Part shown: positions 55,487 to 63,874 of the stretch, piece by piece | Numbering within the stretch: position 1 is the stretch's first letter | Layout of the letters: each line of letters begins with the position of its first letter | DNA from: Mycobacteroides chelonae | GTDB taxonomy: Bacteria; Actinomycetota; Actinomycetes; Mycobacteriales; Mycobacteriaceae | Assembly: GCA_014204435.1 (NCBI GenBank) | Contig: JACHLF010000002.1 | Coordinates: 124,001-188,000, forward strand | Length of the DNA: 64,000 bases | Direction: 5' to 3' | Notes under the pieces: generated by a model | Seen by the model: the letters and a program-made list of their open reading frames with translations, nothing else | Databases searched by the model: none | Told to the model about the DNA's origin: nothing | Made by a program: the position numbers and the translations under genes

Positions 55487-56763
55487 GTCACCTTCGGTCG
55501 AACCACATCGGTGGTCTGCTCGCCGTAGGCCTGCTCGAACTCTGGGAGCCGACCGTTGGGCGCATTGTTCAGTCCTGCATCGCTGTGCTGGGTGTACAGA
55601 ATCTCTCCGTCGGGCAGCACTCCGGTGACTACCGCCGCGTGGTGGACTTCGCCGTCTGCCATCTTCCAATAGACGACGTCGCCCGGACGTACCTGGTTGG
55701 GGTCGCTGACTACGGTGCCGCCGTGGTTGAGAAAGAAATCGTGGTTGTTCTGCGAACCGCCCCACGTGGGGCTGTAGGCAGCCGACCGCGGGTCCAGGGG
55801 GTTATCGCCCCCCATGCCGTTGTCAGTCCACGAGTTTTGGCTCCAGTGATCGCTCGGAACCACCGGCCACATGGCGTCCGGGTCCTCCTTCGTTCTCATG
55901 CCGCCGCCGTACCGCAGCGAGTTCGAGACGAAGGTGGTGCAGTTGTCCTTGTCCTTCCAGTCCAGACCTTCGTTTTCGACGTTGCGTTTCGCGTAGTCCA
56001 CCGTGCCGGCGGAGCTGTAGCCGAGTTCGGGGCGATCGATGCGGGTGCGCACGTCCTCGGGAATGCCGTCGAGGTTCATGAGTTCCGTGGGGGCGGCTCG
56101 CTCGAGGTTGAACTGTTCCTCGGGTGTCAGGCCGTTCCACCACATTCGGACCTGGTTTGCCGACAGGCCATCTGGCAGGGTGTCGCGGATTTCTTCCAAC
56201 GCGTTCTTGACCGCAAGCTTTTGGACGTCTTGCGCTTGATCTTTGGTGATGTCGGGATTGAGGACGCCACCTGACGCTTTCTGCAATGCCTCGGCGCAGA
56301 GGTTGTTGGCTTGCGTGGCGGCTTCAATCGCGTCGTCGATGACCCGTTGCGCCTGGTTCATAATCAGGAACATTGTGGTCGGGTTGTCGTCTCTGCCCAA
56401 CTTCTGCGGCAGGGACACCTTGCCGGTGGCAGGATCGACTTTCAGTCCGTTCGATTCGGCCTGGCGTACCCCGTTTTCCAGCTCGGTTTGCGCGGTGCGT
56501 ACCGCGTGGGCGAGCGCATCCACCGGCTCGGCGCCGGCGCGGGCCAGGATGGAAGTCGTTTCGGCCTTCGTGGCGATGTTCTTGAGGACGCCGATCGCAA
56601 GCTGCCCGACGTGGTCGTCCCAGGCATCGGTCAGCGGCTGGACCCCGTTGTTATGGATATCGTCCTCAACGCGATCGCATTGCTGACCGGCCTTGCGCAG
56701 GTCCTGGGCGGCGTTCGTCCACAGCTGAGGCTTGGCGCTGCGCAGCTCGGCGAACGTCACCAT
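55480..56763 (-). CDS. Putative T7SS effector with C-terminal Amidase_6-like domain
   Basis: 427 residues. Residues 1-200 are helical and resemble the N-terminal part of ESX-exported toxins (MVTFAELRSAKPQLWTNAAQDLRKAGQQCDRVEDDIHNNG). Residues 250-427 look like an Amidase_6 domain of the NlpC/P60 superfamily: YAKRNVEN, nucleophile Cys275 in DNCTTFVSNSLRYGGG, RPGDVVYWKMADGEVHHAAVVTG with catalytic His375, and LYTQHSD. Such domains cut amide bonds, often in peptidoglycan. No Sec signal is present. With the neighbouring WXG pair, EspC-like protein and membrane proteins, a secreted toxin is plausible; no target is known. Confidence 0.82.
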   Translation of the reverse strand: MVTFAELRSAKPQLWTNAAQDLRKAGQQCDRVEDDIHNNGVQPLTDAWDDHVGQLAIGVLKNIATKAETTSILARAGAEPVDALAHAVRTAQTELENGVRQAESNGLKVDPATGKVSLPQKLGRDDNPTTMFLIMNQAQRVIDDAIEAATQANNLCAEALQKASGGVLNPDITKDQAQDVQKLAVKNALEEIRDTLPDGLSANQVRMWWNGLTPEEQFNLERAAPTELMNLDGIPEDVRTRIDRPELGYSSAGTVDYAKRNVENEGLDWKDKDNCTTFVSNSLRYGGGMRTKEDPDAMWPVVPSDHWSQNSWTDNGMGGDNPLDPRSAAYSPTWGGSQNNHDFFLNHGGTVVSDPNQVRPGDVVYWKMADGEVHHAAVVTGVLPDGEILYTQHSDAGLNNAPNGRLPEFEQAYGEQTTDVVRPKVTW

Positions 56764-56854
56764 CGACCGTTACCCCCGTTCTGTCCGTCCCGCCAGCTAC
56801 CGGTACGGTACACCGCGCTTCACGCGAAAGGCTGGTCGAGCACCCTGGTCGGGT

Positions 56855-57109
56855 TTACTCGCTCACCAAGTCGGCAACCGGCATGCCCAACGCGTCTGCG
56901 ATGTCGAAGAGCCTCTCGTAGAGCAGCCCGCGGCGGCCATGCTCGACATCGATCAGCACATTGCGGGTGACACCTGAGGACAGTGCGAGCTGCTCCTGAG
57001 TCAGACCTTGCCGCAAGCGTTCATCTCGTATTTTTGCCCCGACCTCGGATCGGACACGCTCCCACTGTGCAACGCGATCGGGATCATTCTGACTGGGTCG
57101 CGTAGGCAC
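56855..57109 (-). CDS. XRE-family regulator
   Basis: 84 residues from GTG 57109. The HTH is in LRQGLTQEQLALSSGVTRNVLIDVEHGRRG (residues ~33-62). It lies 91 bp downstream of the effector gene's start region and is divergent from the gene at 57172, with the palindrome CTACTAGTAG between. It may regulate that gene and itself. Size and architecture are close to the XRE protein at 5079 but the sequences are different. Confidence 0.9.
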   Translation of the reverse strand: MPTRPSQNDPDRVAQWERVRSEVGAKIRDERLRQGLTQEQLALSSGVTRNVLIDVEHGRRGLLYERLFDIADALGMPVADLVSE

Positions 57110-57147
57110 GCACCCCAGTTATGAGCCGGCCGCACCGAAAGTCTGCC

Positions 57148-57157
57148 CTACTAGTAG
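57148..57157. promoter_or_regulatory. CTACTAGTAG palindrome and possible leaderless promoter
   Basis: A perfect 10-bp palindrome in the short divergent region between the XRE gene and the gene at 57172. TAGTAC just to its right (57154-57159) stands about 12 bases before the GTG at 57172, where a -10 element for a leaderless transcript would be. Operator and promoter would then overlap, consistent with repression by the XRE protein. Confidence 0.45.
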
Positions 57158-57171
57158 TACATTGCTGCATC

Positions 57172-57858
57172 GTGTTCGAAACTGATTCCGACTTTGACCC
57201 CGACGAGACCGTGTCCTTGCTTGCCCTCGATGTCATTGATGAGCTGCGCCTGAAGATGCTCGAATGCCTTCTGGTGCTGCAGACTCTGCCTGACGAGGCC
57301 GATCTGAATTTCGCGGATCTGGCCAACGACATCCTCGCCGCCCACCGCAGCTCCCTAGAGGCGTACCAGGCGGCCAGCATCGTGCACCAAGGCGCCGAAC
57401 TAGACGAACGCTGGGGGCATAACTTGTCACGGCCCAAGGCGATCTTCGCCCGGCACAATGCCGCGGTGGGCTACGGCGCTGCGAAGGTTCTCCCCATGCC
57501 CGCACTTTGCGACCGATTGGAACGCTACCTCTATCACCTGCCCCGGCCTGATCGCACCCAGACCGTGGCCGGGCAGCGCCCCAAATGCAGCGGCGTGGTC
57601 AAGACGACCGGCGAGTACTGTACCAATTCGGCGATCTACCTTGGTGCGGGAATGTTTGGCGCCCACTGCTATTCACATGCAACCCCCGAGGAGCGCGAGC
57701 AGTATCGGGTCCATCACGAGGAGAACGACGCTCGCCAAGCTCGTTCCCACGATGATCTGCGCAAGCTGCAGCGCGTCGTAGGCGAAAAGATCGCCGCGGA
57801 CTGGATCTCAACACGCGAGCAGCGCAAGGAGTGGGTGGACAGCATCGTGCCCAACTAA
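57172..57858 (+). CDS. Hypothetical protein with Cys/His cluster
   Basis: 228 residues from GTG 57172. ATG 57121 gives 17 more residues but leaves only 11 bp to the divergent XRE start, so the later start is preferred. The N-terminal half is helical and acidic (ETVSLLALDVIDELRLKMLECLLVLQ). The C-terminal half has CSGVVKTTGEYCTNSAIYLGAGMFGAHCYSHAT, a Cys-x10-Cys-x14-Cys-x2-His pattern that may bind zinc. No known family recognised. Codon use is less GC-biased than the core genes, as expected for accessory DNA. Confidence 0.75.
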   Translation: MFETDSDFDPDETVSLLALDVIDELRLKMLECLLVLQTLPDEADLNFADLANDILAAHRSSLEAYQAASIVHQGAELDERWGHNLSRPKAIFARHNAAVGYGAAKVLPMPALCDRLERYLYHLPRPDRTQTVAGQRPKCSGVVKTTGEYCTNSAIYLGAGMFGAHCYSHATPEEREQYRVHHEENDARQARSHDDLRKLQRVVGEKIAADWISTREQRKEWVDSIVPN

Positions 57859-57872
57859 ACACCCCGCCATCG

Positions 57873-58220
57873 TCATTCGCTGCTCGCCGTTTGGTTGTGG
57901 TCTGCGTCGTTGCTCGTTACGGTGAGGCCGCGGCGGCGGGCCTCCTGCCAGCCGAGGGCAAGATTGGCGGCCCGTGTGTCGGCCGAGACTCCGCCGAGGT
58001 ACTCGCTGCATCGCTTTTTGTTGATCTGCCAACGTAATTCGGCGTAAATGCGGTGGTACTGGCGTCGCAGGACTATCCGGCCAAGAGCACCGCAGTCCGG
58101 CATGCGCCGGTGGACGCGGCCGCCTGCGGCTTGGTCCTGTTCGAGTGCCTGTGTCTGCTTTTTCGGGTGAACCGGCACTTTCCATTGCGTGTCGCGGATG
58201 GGCGTCCGGTTCCAGGCCAC
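57873..58220 (-). CDS. Hypothetical protein downstream of ImmA-type regulator
   Basis: 115 residues. The C-terminal two thirds (LRRQYHRIYAELRWQINKKRCSEYLGGVSADTRAANLALGWQEARRRGLTV) look like a real, basic, helical protein. The first ~40 residues are rich in Gln and may be less reliable. It starts 18 bp after the stop of the HTH/ImmA gene on the same strand and is probably co-transcribed. No family recognised. It converges on the gene at 57172, with a 14-bp gap. Confidence 0.55.
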   Translation of the reverse strand: MAWNRTPIRDTQWKVPVHPKKQTQALEQDQAAGGRVHRRMPDCGALGRIVLRRQYHRIYAELRWQINKKRCSEYLGGVSADTRAANLALGWQEARRRGLTVTSNDADHNQTASSE

Positions 58221-58238
58221 GGCTCAGCGCTCGGTGCC

Positions 58239-59333
58239 TTACACCATGGCCAGGTGGCGGGTGGCGGGCTTGTCATCTCTGATCTGGAACAGGGCAGCGC
58301 GCTGGCCGCTGGTGAGCAAGGTGATTTCATCAAGCTCACTAGAGCTGTAGCCTGCGGCGGCGAGTTGTTCCAGCACGGCGCCGGTAAGCCTGGGGGTTTC
58401 CTCGGCGACGCCAGGCCTGGCCCCATACATACGGCCAGTCTCGTTGAGTAGCCGGAACATCGATCGGTACTGGTAGTCCGACAGGACGCCGCGCTCGCGG
58501 GCGCGCACCACCAGTGAAGACACACTCACTCCCCAGGTCAGGCGCAGCTCATCGAGTTCGTGGACCGTGCGCGTCGAGACACGATCCAAGTCGAAGCCGA
58601 TGCTGTCGATCGGAGCCAAGAACTCAGCAGCGAACGCCGTCGCGCGGCGTTCGGTTTCAGCGGGGCTAACCAGCGTCATCGCGTCCATCACGAGGTGGCC
58701 GAGTTCGTGGGCGAGAGTCATCCGCATACGGTCCGGTGGCAGGGCGGCGTTGACGTACGCCACGTGGGGATGGTGCTGACTTGCCCGCAGGGTAACCGCG
58801 TCGACCTCAGGGTCGCAGAAGTCCTCTACGACGACGAAAACCCCTGCAGCTTCAAGTAATTCGATCATCGAACGGATGGGCCCGGAGATCCGCCACAGAC
58901 GCCTCAGAACCCGTGCGGCGGTAATTTCACCATGCTCGGCGGCGTAGTCCGCCGGGTCGAGGTCGGGGAGAGACAGCACGGGCTCGATGTCCGCGCGGGA
59001 CGCCAGGCGCCCGATCCGCATCGCGACGAGGTTGGCGCGAGCCCACACGCGGTCGCGTTTCCATTCGGCGATGCTTGCGTTGGCGCGGAATCGGGTGCCC
59101 TCGGCCGGGGACCTGGTGAACGGAACGCACAGCGCCTCCGGCGGACACTGCATTGCCTCCGCGTAGTCGAAAAGTGCCTTCCCCGCTAGGGGCAAGACAC
59201 CCGATTCCACCCGGCTAACATGCGACGCTGACACCCCGGCCTCGTCGGCGAGTCGTTTTCTCGACCATCCGCAAGCGAGTCTGGTCAGCTGAACCATCAC
59301 GCTGTTCGCCTCGGTGATTGGGTCCGGTGCCGT
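58239..59333 (-). CDS. XRE regulator fused to ImmA/IrrE-type metallopeptidase
   Basis: 364 residues from ATG 59333, which follows GGAGGTGGGTT. The N-terminal HTH is in LACGWSRKRLADEAGVSASHVSRVESGVLPL (residues ~10-45). After a linker, the M78 metallopeptidase motif is LAHELGHLVMD (HExxH) with a downstream Glu in ATAFAAEFLAP. Such proteins cleave or inactivate repressors of mobile elements or phage, as ImmA does for ICEBs1, or act as stress regulators. Its position beside a Tn554-type trio suggests control of mobility or defence (inference). Confidence 0.92.
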   Translation of the reverse strand, partial: TAPDPITEANSVMVQLTRLACGWSRKRLADEAGVSASHVSRVESGVLPLAGKALFDYAEAMQCPPEALCVPFTRSPAEGTRFRANASIAEWKRDRVWARANLVAMRIGRLASRADIEPVLSLPDLDPADYAAEHGEITAARVLRRLWRISGPIRSMIELLEAAGVFVVVEDFCDPEVDAVTLRASQHHPHVAYVNAALPPDRMRMTLAHELGHLVMDAMTLVSPAETERRATAFAAEFLAPIDSIGFDLDRVSTRTVHELDELRLTWGVSVSSLVVRARERGVLSDYQYRSMFRLLNETGRMYGARPGVAEETPRLTGAVLEQLAAAGYSSSELDEITLLTSGQRAALFQIRDDKPATRHLAMV

Positions 59334-59609
59334 CATAACCCACCTCCACATCCGTCCCCGTGTTGGTCCGTCAAGACTATCCCGCTGTCAACCCAAAACT
59401 CCGCAGAAACACCGTGTGATCTGCGAGTTTCCGTAATACCAACCCCGATTTAGCTGTGACGGGAGTTACCCCTGTGGCGGAACTGTGAAGTGTACCCAGC
59501 GAGATCCTTCAGCCCCGGCGCAGCGCGGCTCGCGGCGTGTCGTTGCTGCGAAAAACCGTACCACGGTCAGCACGATTTTACGCAAGATCTTCAACCGAAA
59601 GGTGCGACG

Positions 59610-60317
59610 ATGACCGTGCTCTTCGCGGACCCGAGCCCGTCGTTTAGTCCGGTGTCTCGCAAAGAAGCGAGCCGTCTGCTCGGGCAGCTCACTGTGGGGC
59701 TGGGAGCGTTGCTTCTAGCCTCTGTTGATGACTGGAATGCCCAAGCTGAACGGCATCCTGCTCACCTGCGCACGGAGATGCACGCTCTCGGCCGCGGCTA
59801 CTACGTTGCCGCCACCGCCGCAGCGTGCACTGGCGTATGGCTCAGCACGCAGGGCATGCACCCACCAGGTCATGTGGTCGTGCATCCGCACCGCTGGCCT
59901 GAGATCGCTAGCCGCGGCAAGACTTACATGTTGATCCACCACAACGAGGCCGAGCCGACCAATCATCGCCGCACCGCGTTCTGCCGCCAGGACTCCGAAA
60001 CTCTAGGTCTGATCGGAGATCCCACGCATTGCGAATTGACTTGGGACTACGACCAACTCACTGACTCGCACATCGTCAGGATTTGGGTCAGCGCCCCAAG
60101 CGTTGACTGGGACAGGTTCGAAGTCCCCCTCGCTAAGGTCCAGGCCCAGCTGGCGTCATGGCGAAAACGCAACATGAAGTGGCTGCCGGGCACGTTCTCC
60201 TCTACCGCCCCTTCGGCTGCGCCGCTGCCGGAGCGCCACGAGCAACTCCAGCCGGGTATCGATGTCAAACCTCCGCGGCACTCCGCGGATGCTGAGGACA
60301 CCGGGGATGTGCAGTGA
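59610..60317 (+). CDS. Hypothetical protein coupled to Tn554-type tnpA
   Basis: 235 residues from ATG 59610, after CGAAAGGTGCGACG. The first 130 residues form a compact, His-rich domain (MHALGRGYYVAATAAACTGVWLST, GHVVVHPHRWPEIASRGKTYMLIHHNE). A second part (THCELTWDYDQLTDSHIVRIWVSAPSVDWDRFEVPLAKVQAQLASW) follows, then a disordered tail. No family recognised. Its stop overlaps the tnpA start (GTGA at 60314), so it is translated with the recombinases and may be a part of the transposition system. Confidence 0.8.
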   Translation: MTVLFADPSPSFSPVSRKEASRLLGQLTVGLGALLLASVDDWNAQAERHPAHLRTEMHALGRGYYVAATAAACTGVWLSTQGMHPPGHVVVHPHRWPEIASRGKTYMLIHHNEAEPTNHRRTAFCRQDSETLGLIGDPTHCELTWDYDQLTDSHIVRIWVSAPSVDWDRFEVPLAKVQAQLASWRKRNMKWLPGTFSSTAPSAAPLPERHEQLQPGIDVKPPRHSADAEDTGDVQ

Positions 60318-61426
60318 GGGCAGCCCCGGTGTCTGTGCACGGGCGGGCGTCCTGGACGGTGGTGGACGGCTGCGGGTTGCCCATCGTTGAGATCGAACAG
60401 TTCCTGCACTGGCTGCGGGCGGTGGATCGGTCGCAGAACACTGTCCGGTCCTACTCGCGACACCTGAGCCTGTTCTATCGCTGGCTGTCGGCACGCGGGA
60501 TCGCCTGGGATGCTGTCGATTTCAATGCGCTGTGCGACTTTGTTGGTGTCCTATCGGTGGGATTGCCGCCGCTACAGACCTGGCGTGGCCATCGATCATC
60601 GGGAACCGTGAAGGCCGTCAGCGCGGCCGTGCGTGAGTTCTACGAATTCCACCGCGCCGAAGGCCGCGGACCGACCCAGCTGGTGTTGACCCGCAATCCC
60701 TCGCGGCTCCCGCGCCGCGCCCACAGCTTCCTGGCACATGTCGAGCGGCGCCGTCCCCGTGAGGTGTCCCGCCTGACCAGACCGGGTAGGCAACCCTCCG
60801 AGACGGTGCAGGTGATCGATTTCGAGACTGACTTCGGTCGGCTGCTCGAGGCGGCGTACACCGACCGAGACCGGCTGCTGCTGTCGGCACTGTATGACGT
60901 TGGCCTGCGGGTGGGGCAAGCGTTGGGGCTGCGCCATGGTGACCTGGACCCGATGCGCCGACGGGTGCATGTGTACCGCCGGGAGGATAACGAGAACGGA
61001 GCGCTGTCCAAGCAGCGTGCACAGTTCACGGTAGACGCCCCCCAGCGCTTCTTTGACCTGTACGCCACCTACCTACTCGGTGAAATCGCCTCGCTAGAAA
61101 GCGATTACGTGTTCGTGAACCTGTCCCGCCGCCCCGTCGGTAGGCCGCTGTCATACTCGAACGCCTACCAACTGATCGAGAGGATCGGGGCCTCGGCGGG
61201 CATCGATGATCTGCATCCCCACATGCTGCGACACACCCATGCCACGGCACTGGCACGGGCCGGGTGGACCGCCGCCGAGATCGCCGCCCGGCTCGGACAC
61301 TCGCACGCCTCCAGCGCAGACGTGTACATCCACCTGGCCGCCGATGACCTGGCCTGCCGGTTGCGCCAGACCGAGCACCTCGTATGGCGGACACCGCAGA
61401 ACGGGACCGGCGATGCCACACGGTGA
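60314..61426 (+). CDS. tnpA: Tyrosine recombinase, TnpA of Tn554 type
   Basis: 370 residues from GTG 60314. N-terminal SAM-like DNA-binding domain (VEIEQFLHWLRAVDRSQNTVRSYSRHLSLFYRWL), then the catalytic domain: Arg199 in YDVGLRVGQALGLRHGD, HxxR in HPHMLRHTHAT, and LGHSHASSADVYIHL with His and the nucleophilic Tyr. The usual Glu of GLRxxE is Gln here. It cuts and rejoins DNA at the element ends together with TnpB. Coupled to the gene before it by a 4-base overlap and to tnpB by 14 bases. Confidence 0.93.
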   Translation: MRAAPVSVHGRASWTVVDGCGLPIVEIEQFLHWLRAVDRSQNTVRSYSRHLSLFYRWLSARGIAWDAVDFNALCDFVGVLSVGLPPLQTWRGHRSSGTVKAVSAAVREFYEFHRAEGRGPTQLVLTRNPSRLPRRAHSFLAHVERRRPREVSRLTRPGRQPSETVQVIDFETDFGRLLEAAYTDRDRLLLSALYDVGLRVGQALGLRHGDLDPMRRRVHVYRREDNENGALSKQRAQFTVDAPQRFFDLYATYLLGEIASLESDYVFVNLSRRPVGRPLSYSNAYQLIERIGASAGIDDLHPHMLRHTHATALARAGWTAAEIAARLGHSHASSADVYIHLAADDLACRLRQTEHLVWRTPQNGTGDATR

Positions 61427-63425
61427 TTCCCCAACCCGGTCCGGTGCCACAGGACCTCGTCCGAGGCTGCACGTGCCCGACGGTCCCTGGTGCCAGCCGA
61501 CCTGGCAAGTCATCGAGGTGGCAGGAGACCGCCGCCGACAAGCCGCCAAACCATGCGCGGTCGATGACTGCGGCGGTGAGCGGTACTGGCTCGGAGGCCC
61601 ATCCAGCAACTCCGCCCCGAGGTCCGGGCTGTGCTATGCCCACTATTTCCAATGGTTCCGCGCCGGCCAACCCTCCGACTTCGACATCTGGGCGAAAACC
61701 GGATCAACGCCGGTCGGCCCGCCGCGCGGTCGCCCCTCCACCCAAACCGTCGACTTCCAGCGGATACCGCGCACTGCCGCGGACGAGATCCGGTTCGTCG
61801 TGGCCACCAAGGTCGGCAGAGGCGACTGGACCTGCAACGCCAGCCTGCGCCGCGTCCTCATGGTGCTGGTCGACACCGCCGCCGGCCGGATCGGCGACTC
61901 GCTGACCGAACGACCCGTGCACGATTGGCTCCTGCTGTGTCGCCAGCATTGGCCGTACGCAAGCTCATTCGATTCACTGTGTGCGCCATACATTCGGCGC
62001 TTCTTTCGGCTTCTCGACGGTGCCACCAATCCCGACCCATGGACCGACGATCACTGGCACTGGCGGGACGGATTCGAGTTCATCCTCGACTCCGCCCAAT
62101 CAGGATCGACACACACCGCCGTCGACTGGTCGTCGATACCGCTGCCATGGCTGAAGGTGGGCGTCAAAGAACTCGCACGGCAACAACTCACCACAGCCAC
62201 CCTCTCCTGGGGAACCCTGACCCAATGGGTGCGGGCCACCCGCCAGCTGGCCCAATTCCTCACCCAGGACGGTGCAGCACCCGATCCTGCCGCGGTGACT
62301 CGACCGGTGTTTCTGGACTACCTGGCCTGGACCCGCCGCGCCGACACCGACGCCAGCGCCCAATTGGCCAACACAGCCGCCTATCTGCTCGAATCACTGC
62401 ACGACACCGGGCTCGTTCCCGGTCTGGGGTCCGCGATGTTCCTTCGCCGCGGCGAGAACGTTCACCGGAAGTCGCGCAGCCCCCGGCCTTTCCCGCCAGA
62501 TGTCATCGAGCGCATCGACACCCTGATCGTCGACAACCCCGCAACAGACCCCACGTTACGAGCGATGATCGCCACCACCCGCTGGGCAGGATGCAGGATC
62601 TCCGAACTAGTCGCCCTCCCCATCGATTGCCTGCACCGCAGCGACGGCGGCTACTGGATCGAATACTGGATGACCAAAACCCGAGCCTGGCGCCGCCTCC
62701 CGATACCGGACAGCCTGGCAGAACTGATCCTCACCCAGCAGACCCAGGTCCGAGCCACCTACGGGCCCGAAGCAGCGCATCTGTTCCCTGGTGCACGATC
62801 GAATGCTTCCGCCGGGCGCACCCAGCCATGGTCCACCAGCGGTCTTCGGCACCGCCTTTCGGCCCTATTCAGCGAGCACGGAATCACTTCATCGACAATC
62901 ACCGGTGAGTCCATCTCCGGTGGAGACGTCCACCGGTTTCGCCACACGGTCGGCATGACACTGCTCAACAACGGCTGGACCCAACAAGAGGTACGTGATT
63001 TCCTCGGGCACGCCAGCGACACCATGACCTCGACCTACGCCCGGATCACCGACGACACCCTCGCCCGCAAGACCCGCGAATTCTGGGCCACCCAACCAAC
63101 CGCCGATTCAGACCCAGCCGTGGAGCGTCTCCGCGCCAAGTTTTCGGCCGCTTTGCCTAACGGGTTCTGCACACTGCCCGCCCAACAGAAATGCGACTTC
63201 CGCCCCAACCCCTGTCTGGACTGCTCCTTCCACGACCCCGGCGGCCGCGTGTTCTTGGGCACCCATATCGCGCACCGCGATCAACTACGCGAGATCATCG
63301 ACCATGCAACAGCTTCGGCTGATCAACGGGTCCTCGACCTCAATCAACCGATGCTCGACAAAGTCGAAAAGCTGATCGACGAACTACAAGACGACGCCAC
63401 CAAGCAAGGGGAACCAGATCTATGA
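61413..63425 (+). CDS. tnpB: Large tyrosine recombinase, TnpB of Tn554 type
   Basis: 670 residues from ATG 61413, inside the end of tnpA; the open frame extends further left but overlaps tnpA in full. The N-terminal region includes a CysxxxxCys... segment (KPCAVDDCGGERYWLGG). The C-terminal catalytic domain has GCRISELVALP, HRFRHTVGMTLLNNG and LGHASDTMTSTYARI. A Cys cluster (QQKCDFRPNPCLDCSFH) closes the domain. TnpB acts with TnpA in Tn554 transposition. Its stop overlaps tnpC by 4 bases. Confidence 0.93.
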   Translation: MPHGDSPTRSGATGPRPRLHVPDGPWCQPTWQVIEVAGDRRRQAAKPCAVDDCGGERYWLGGPSSNSAPRSGLCYAHYFQWFRAGQPSDFDIWAKTGSTPVGPPRGRPSTQTVDFQRIPRTAADEIRFVVATKVGRGDWTCNASLRRVLMVLVDTAAGRIGDSLTERPVHDWLLLCRQHWPYASSFDSLCAPYIRRFFRLLDGATNPDPWTDDHWHWRDGFEFILDSAQSGSTHTAVDWSSIPLPWLKVGVKELARQQLTTATLSWGTLTQWVRATRQLAQFLTQDGAAPDPAAVTRPVFLDYLAWTRRADTDASAQLANTAAYLLESLHDTGLVPGLGSAMFLRRGENVHRKSRSPRPFPPDVIERIDTLIVDNPATDPTLRAMIATTRWAGCRISELVALPIDCLHRSDGGYWIEYWMTKTRAWRRLPIPDSLAELILTQQTQVRATYGPEAAHLFPGARSNASAGRTQPWSTSGLRHRLSALFSEHGITSSTITGESISGGDVHRFRHTVGMTLLNNGWTQQEVRDFLGHASDTMTSTYARITDDTLARKTREFWATQPTADSDPAVERLRAKFSAALPNGFCTLPAQQKCDFRPNPCLDCSFHDPGGRVFLGTHIAHRDQLREIIDHATASADQRVLDLNQPMLDKVEKLIDELQDDATKQGEPDL

Positions 63426-63874
63426 CCGGATCCGATCGCGAGGCTCGGATCGCGCGACTGGCTGCAGCTGCTGCAGCCCGCCGCAACGCTGCTGAGTCCC
63501 GAGCCCGGCGCGCCCTCATCAAGCTGGAGAACTCCAGCCAACCAATCAGCTTCGTGACCGTTGCGCGCACTGCGGCAGTGTCAACCAGTTTCCTTTATCA
63601 ACACACTGAGCTGCGGCGCGACATCGAGAAAAATCGTACCTCGGTAGCGTCCCGGGGCCGGCCGGATCGGGAAGCGGCCTCCACAGCGTCGCTGCGGACC
63701 AAACTCCAAGTGGCCTTATGCCGTAACCGTGAACTCGTTGAAGAAGTCGTCGTGCTACGCGCCGAGAACGAGGCGCTGCGTAGCCGTGTCCTTGAACTCC
63801 ACAGCGGCCCCACCATCCGCACGACAGCGGAGCCGATCCGGGCCCCCTCAGCCCCAGACCCGCCACACGGCTGA
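63422..63874 (+). CDS. tnpC: TnpC-like accessory protein of Tn554-type element (DUF6262-like)
   Basis: 150 residues, start ATG 63422 overlapping the tnpB stop. A basic helix (ARIARLAAAAAARRNAAESRARRALIKLE) precedes an HTH-like region (ISFVTVARTAAVSTSFLYQHTELRRDIE) and a coiled coil (LVEEVVVLRAENEALRSRVLELH). This matches TnpC/DUF6262 proteins encoded third in Tn554-like trios; in Tn554, TnpC affects orientation and frequency of insertion. The remaining 126 bases of the window hold no recognisable gene. Confidence 0.88.
   Translation: MTGSDREARIARLAAAAAARRNAAESRARRALIKLENSSQPISFVTVARTAAVSTSFLYQHTELRRDIEKNRTSVASRGRPDREAASTASLRTKLQVALCRNRELVEEVVVLRAENEALRSRVLELHSGPTIRTTAEPIRAPSAPDPPHG

Larger units (their letters stand above)
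59610..63874 (+). mobile_element. Tn554-type transposition module (tnpA-tnpB-tnpC)
   Basis: Two tyrosine recombinases of about 370 and 670 residues and a short third gene are all overlapped and in the order of Tn554 TnpA (361), TnpB (630) and TnpC (125). A fourth gene is coupled upstream. The element's termini are not identified; the left end may lie anywhere from 53.1 to 59.6 kb and the right end beyond the window. Tn554 transposes by a site-specific, circular-intermediate mechanism without terminal inverted repeats or target duplication, so no repeats are expected. Confidence 0.8.

Noticed and set aside
59610..63874. RIT (three tyrosine recombinases in trio)
   Set aside because: Only two of the genes are tyrosine recombinases; the third is a short basic coiled-coil protein, as in Tn554.
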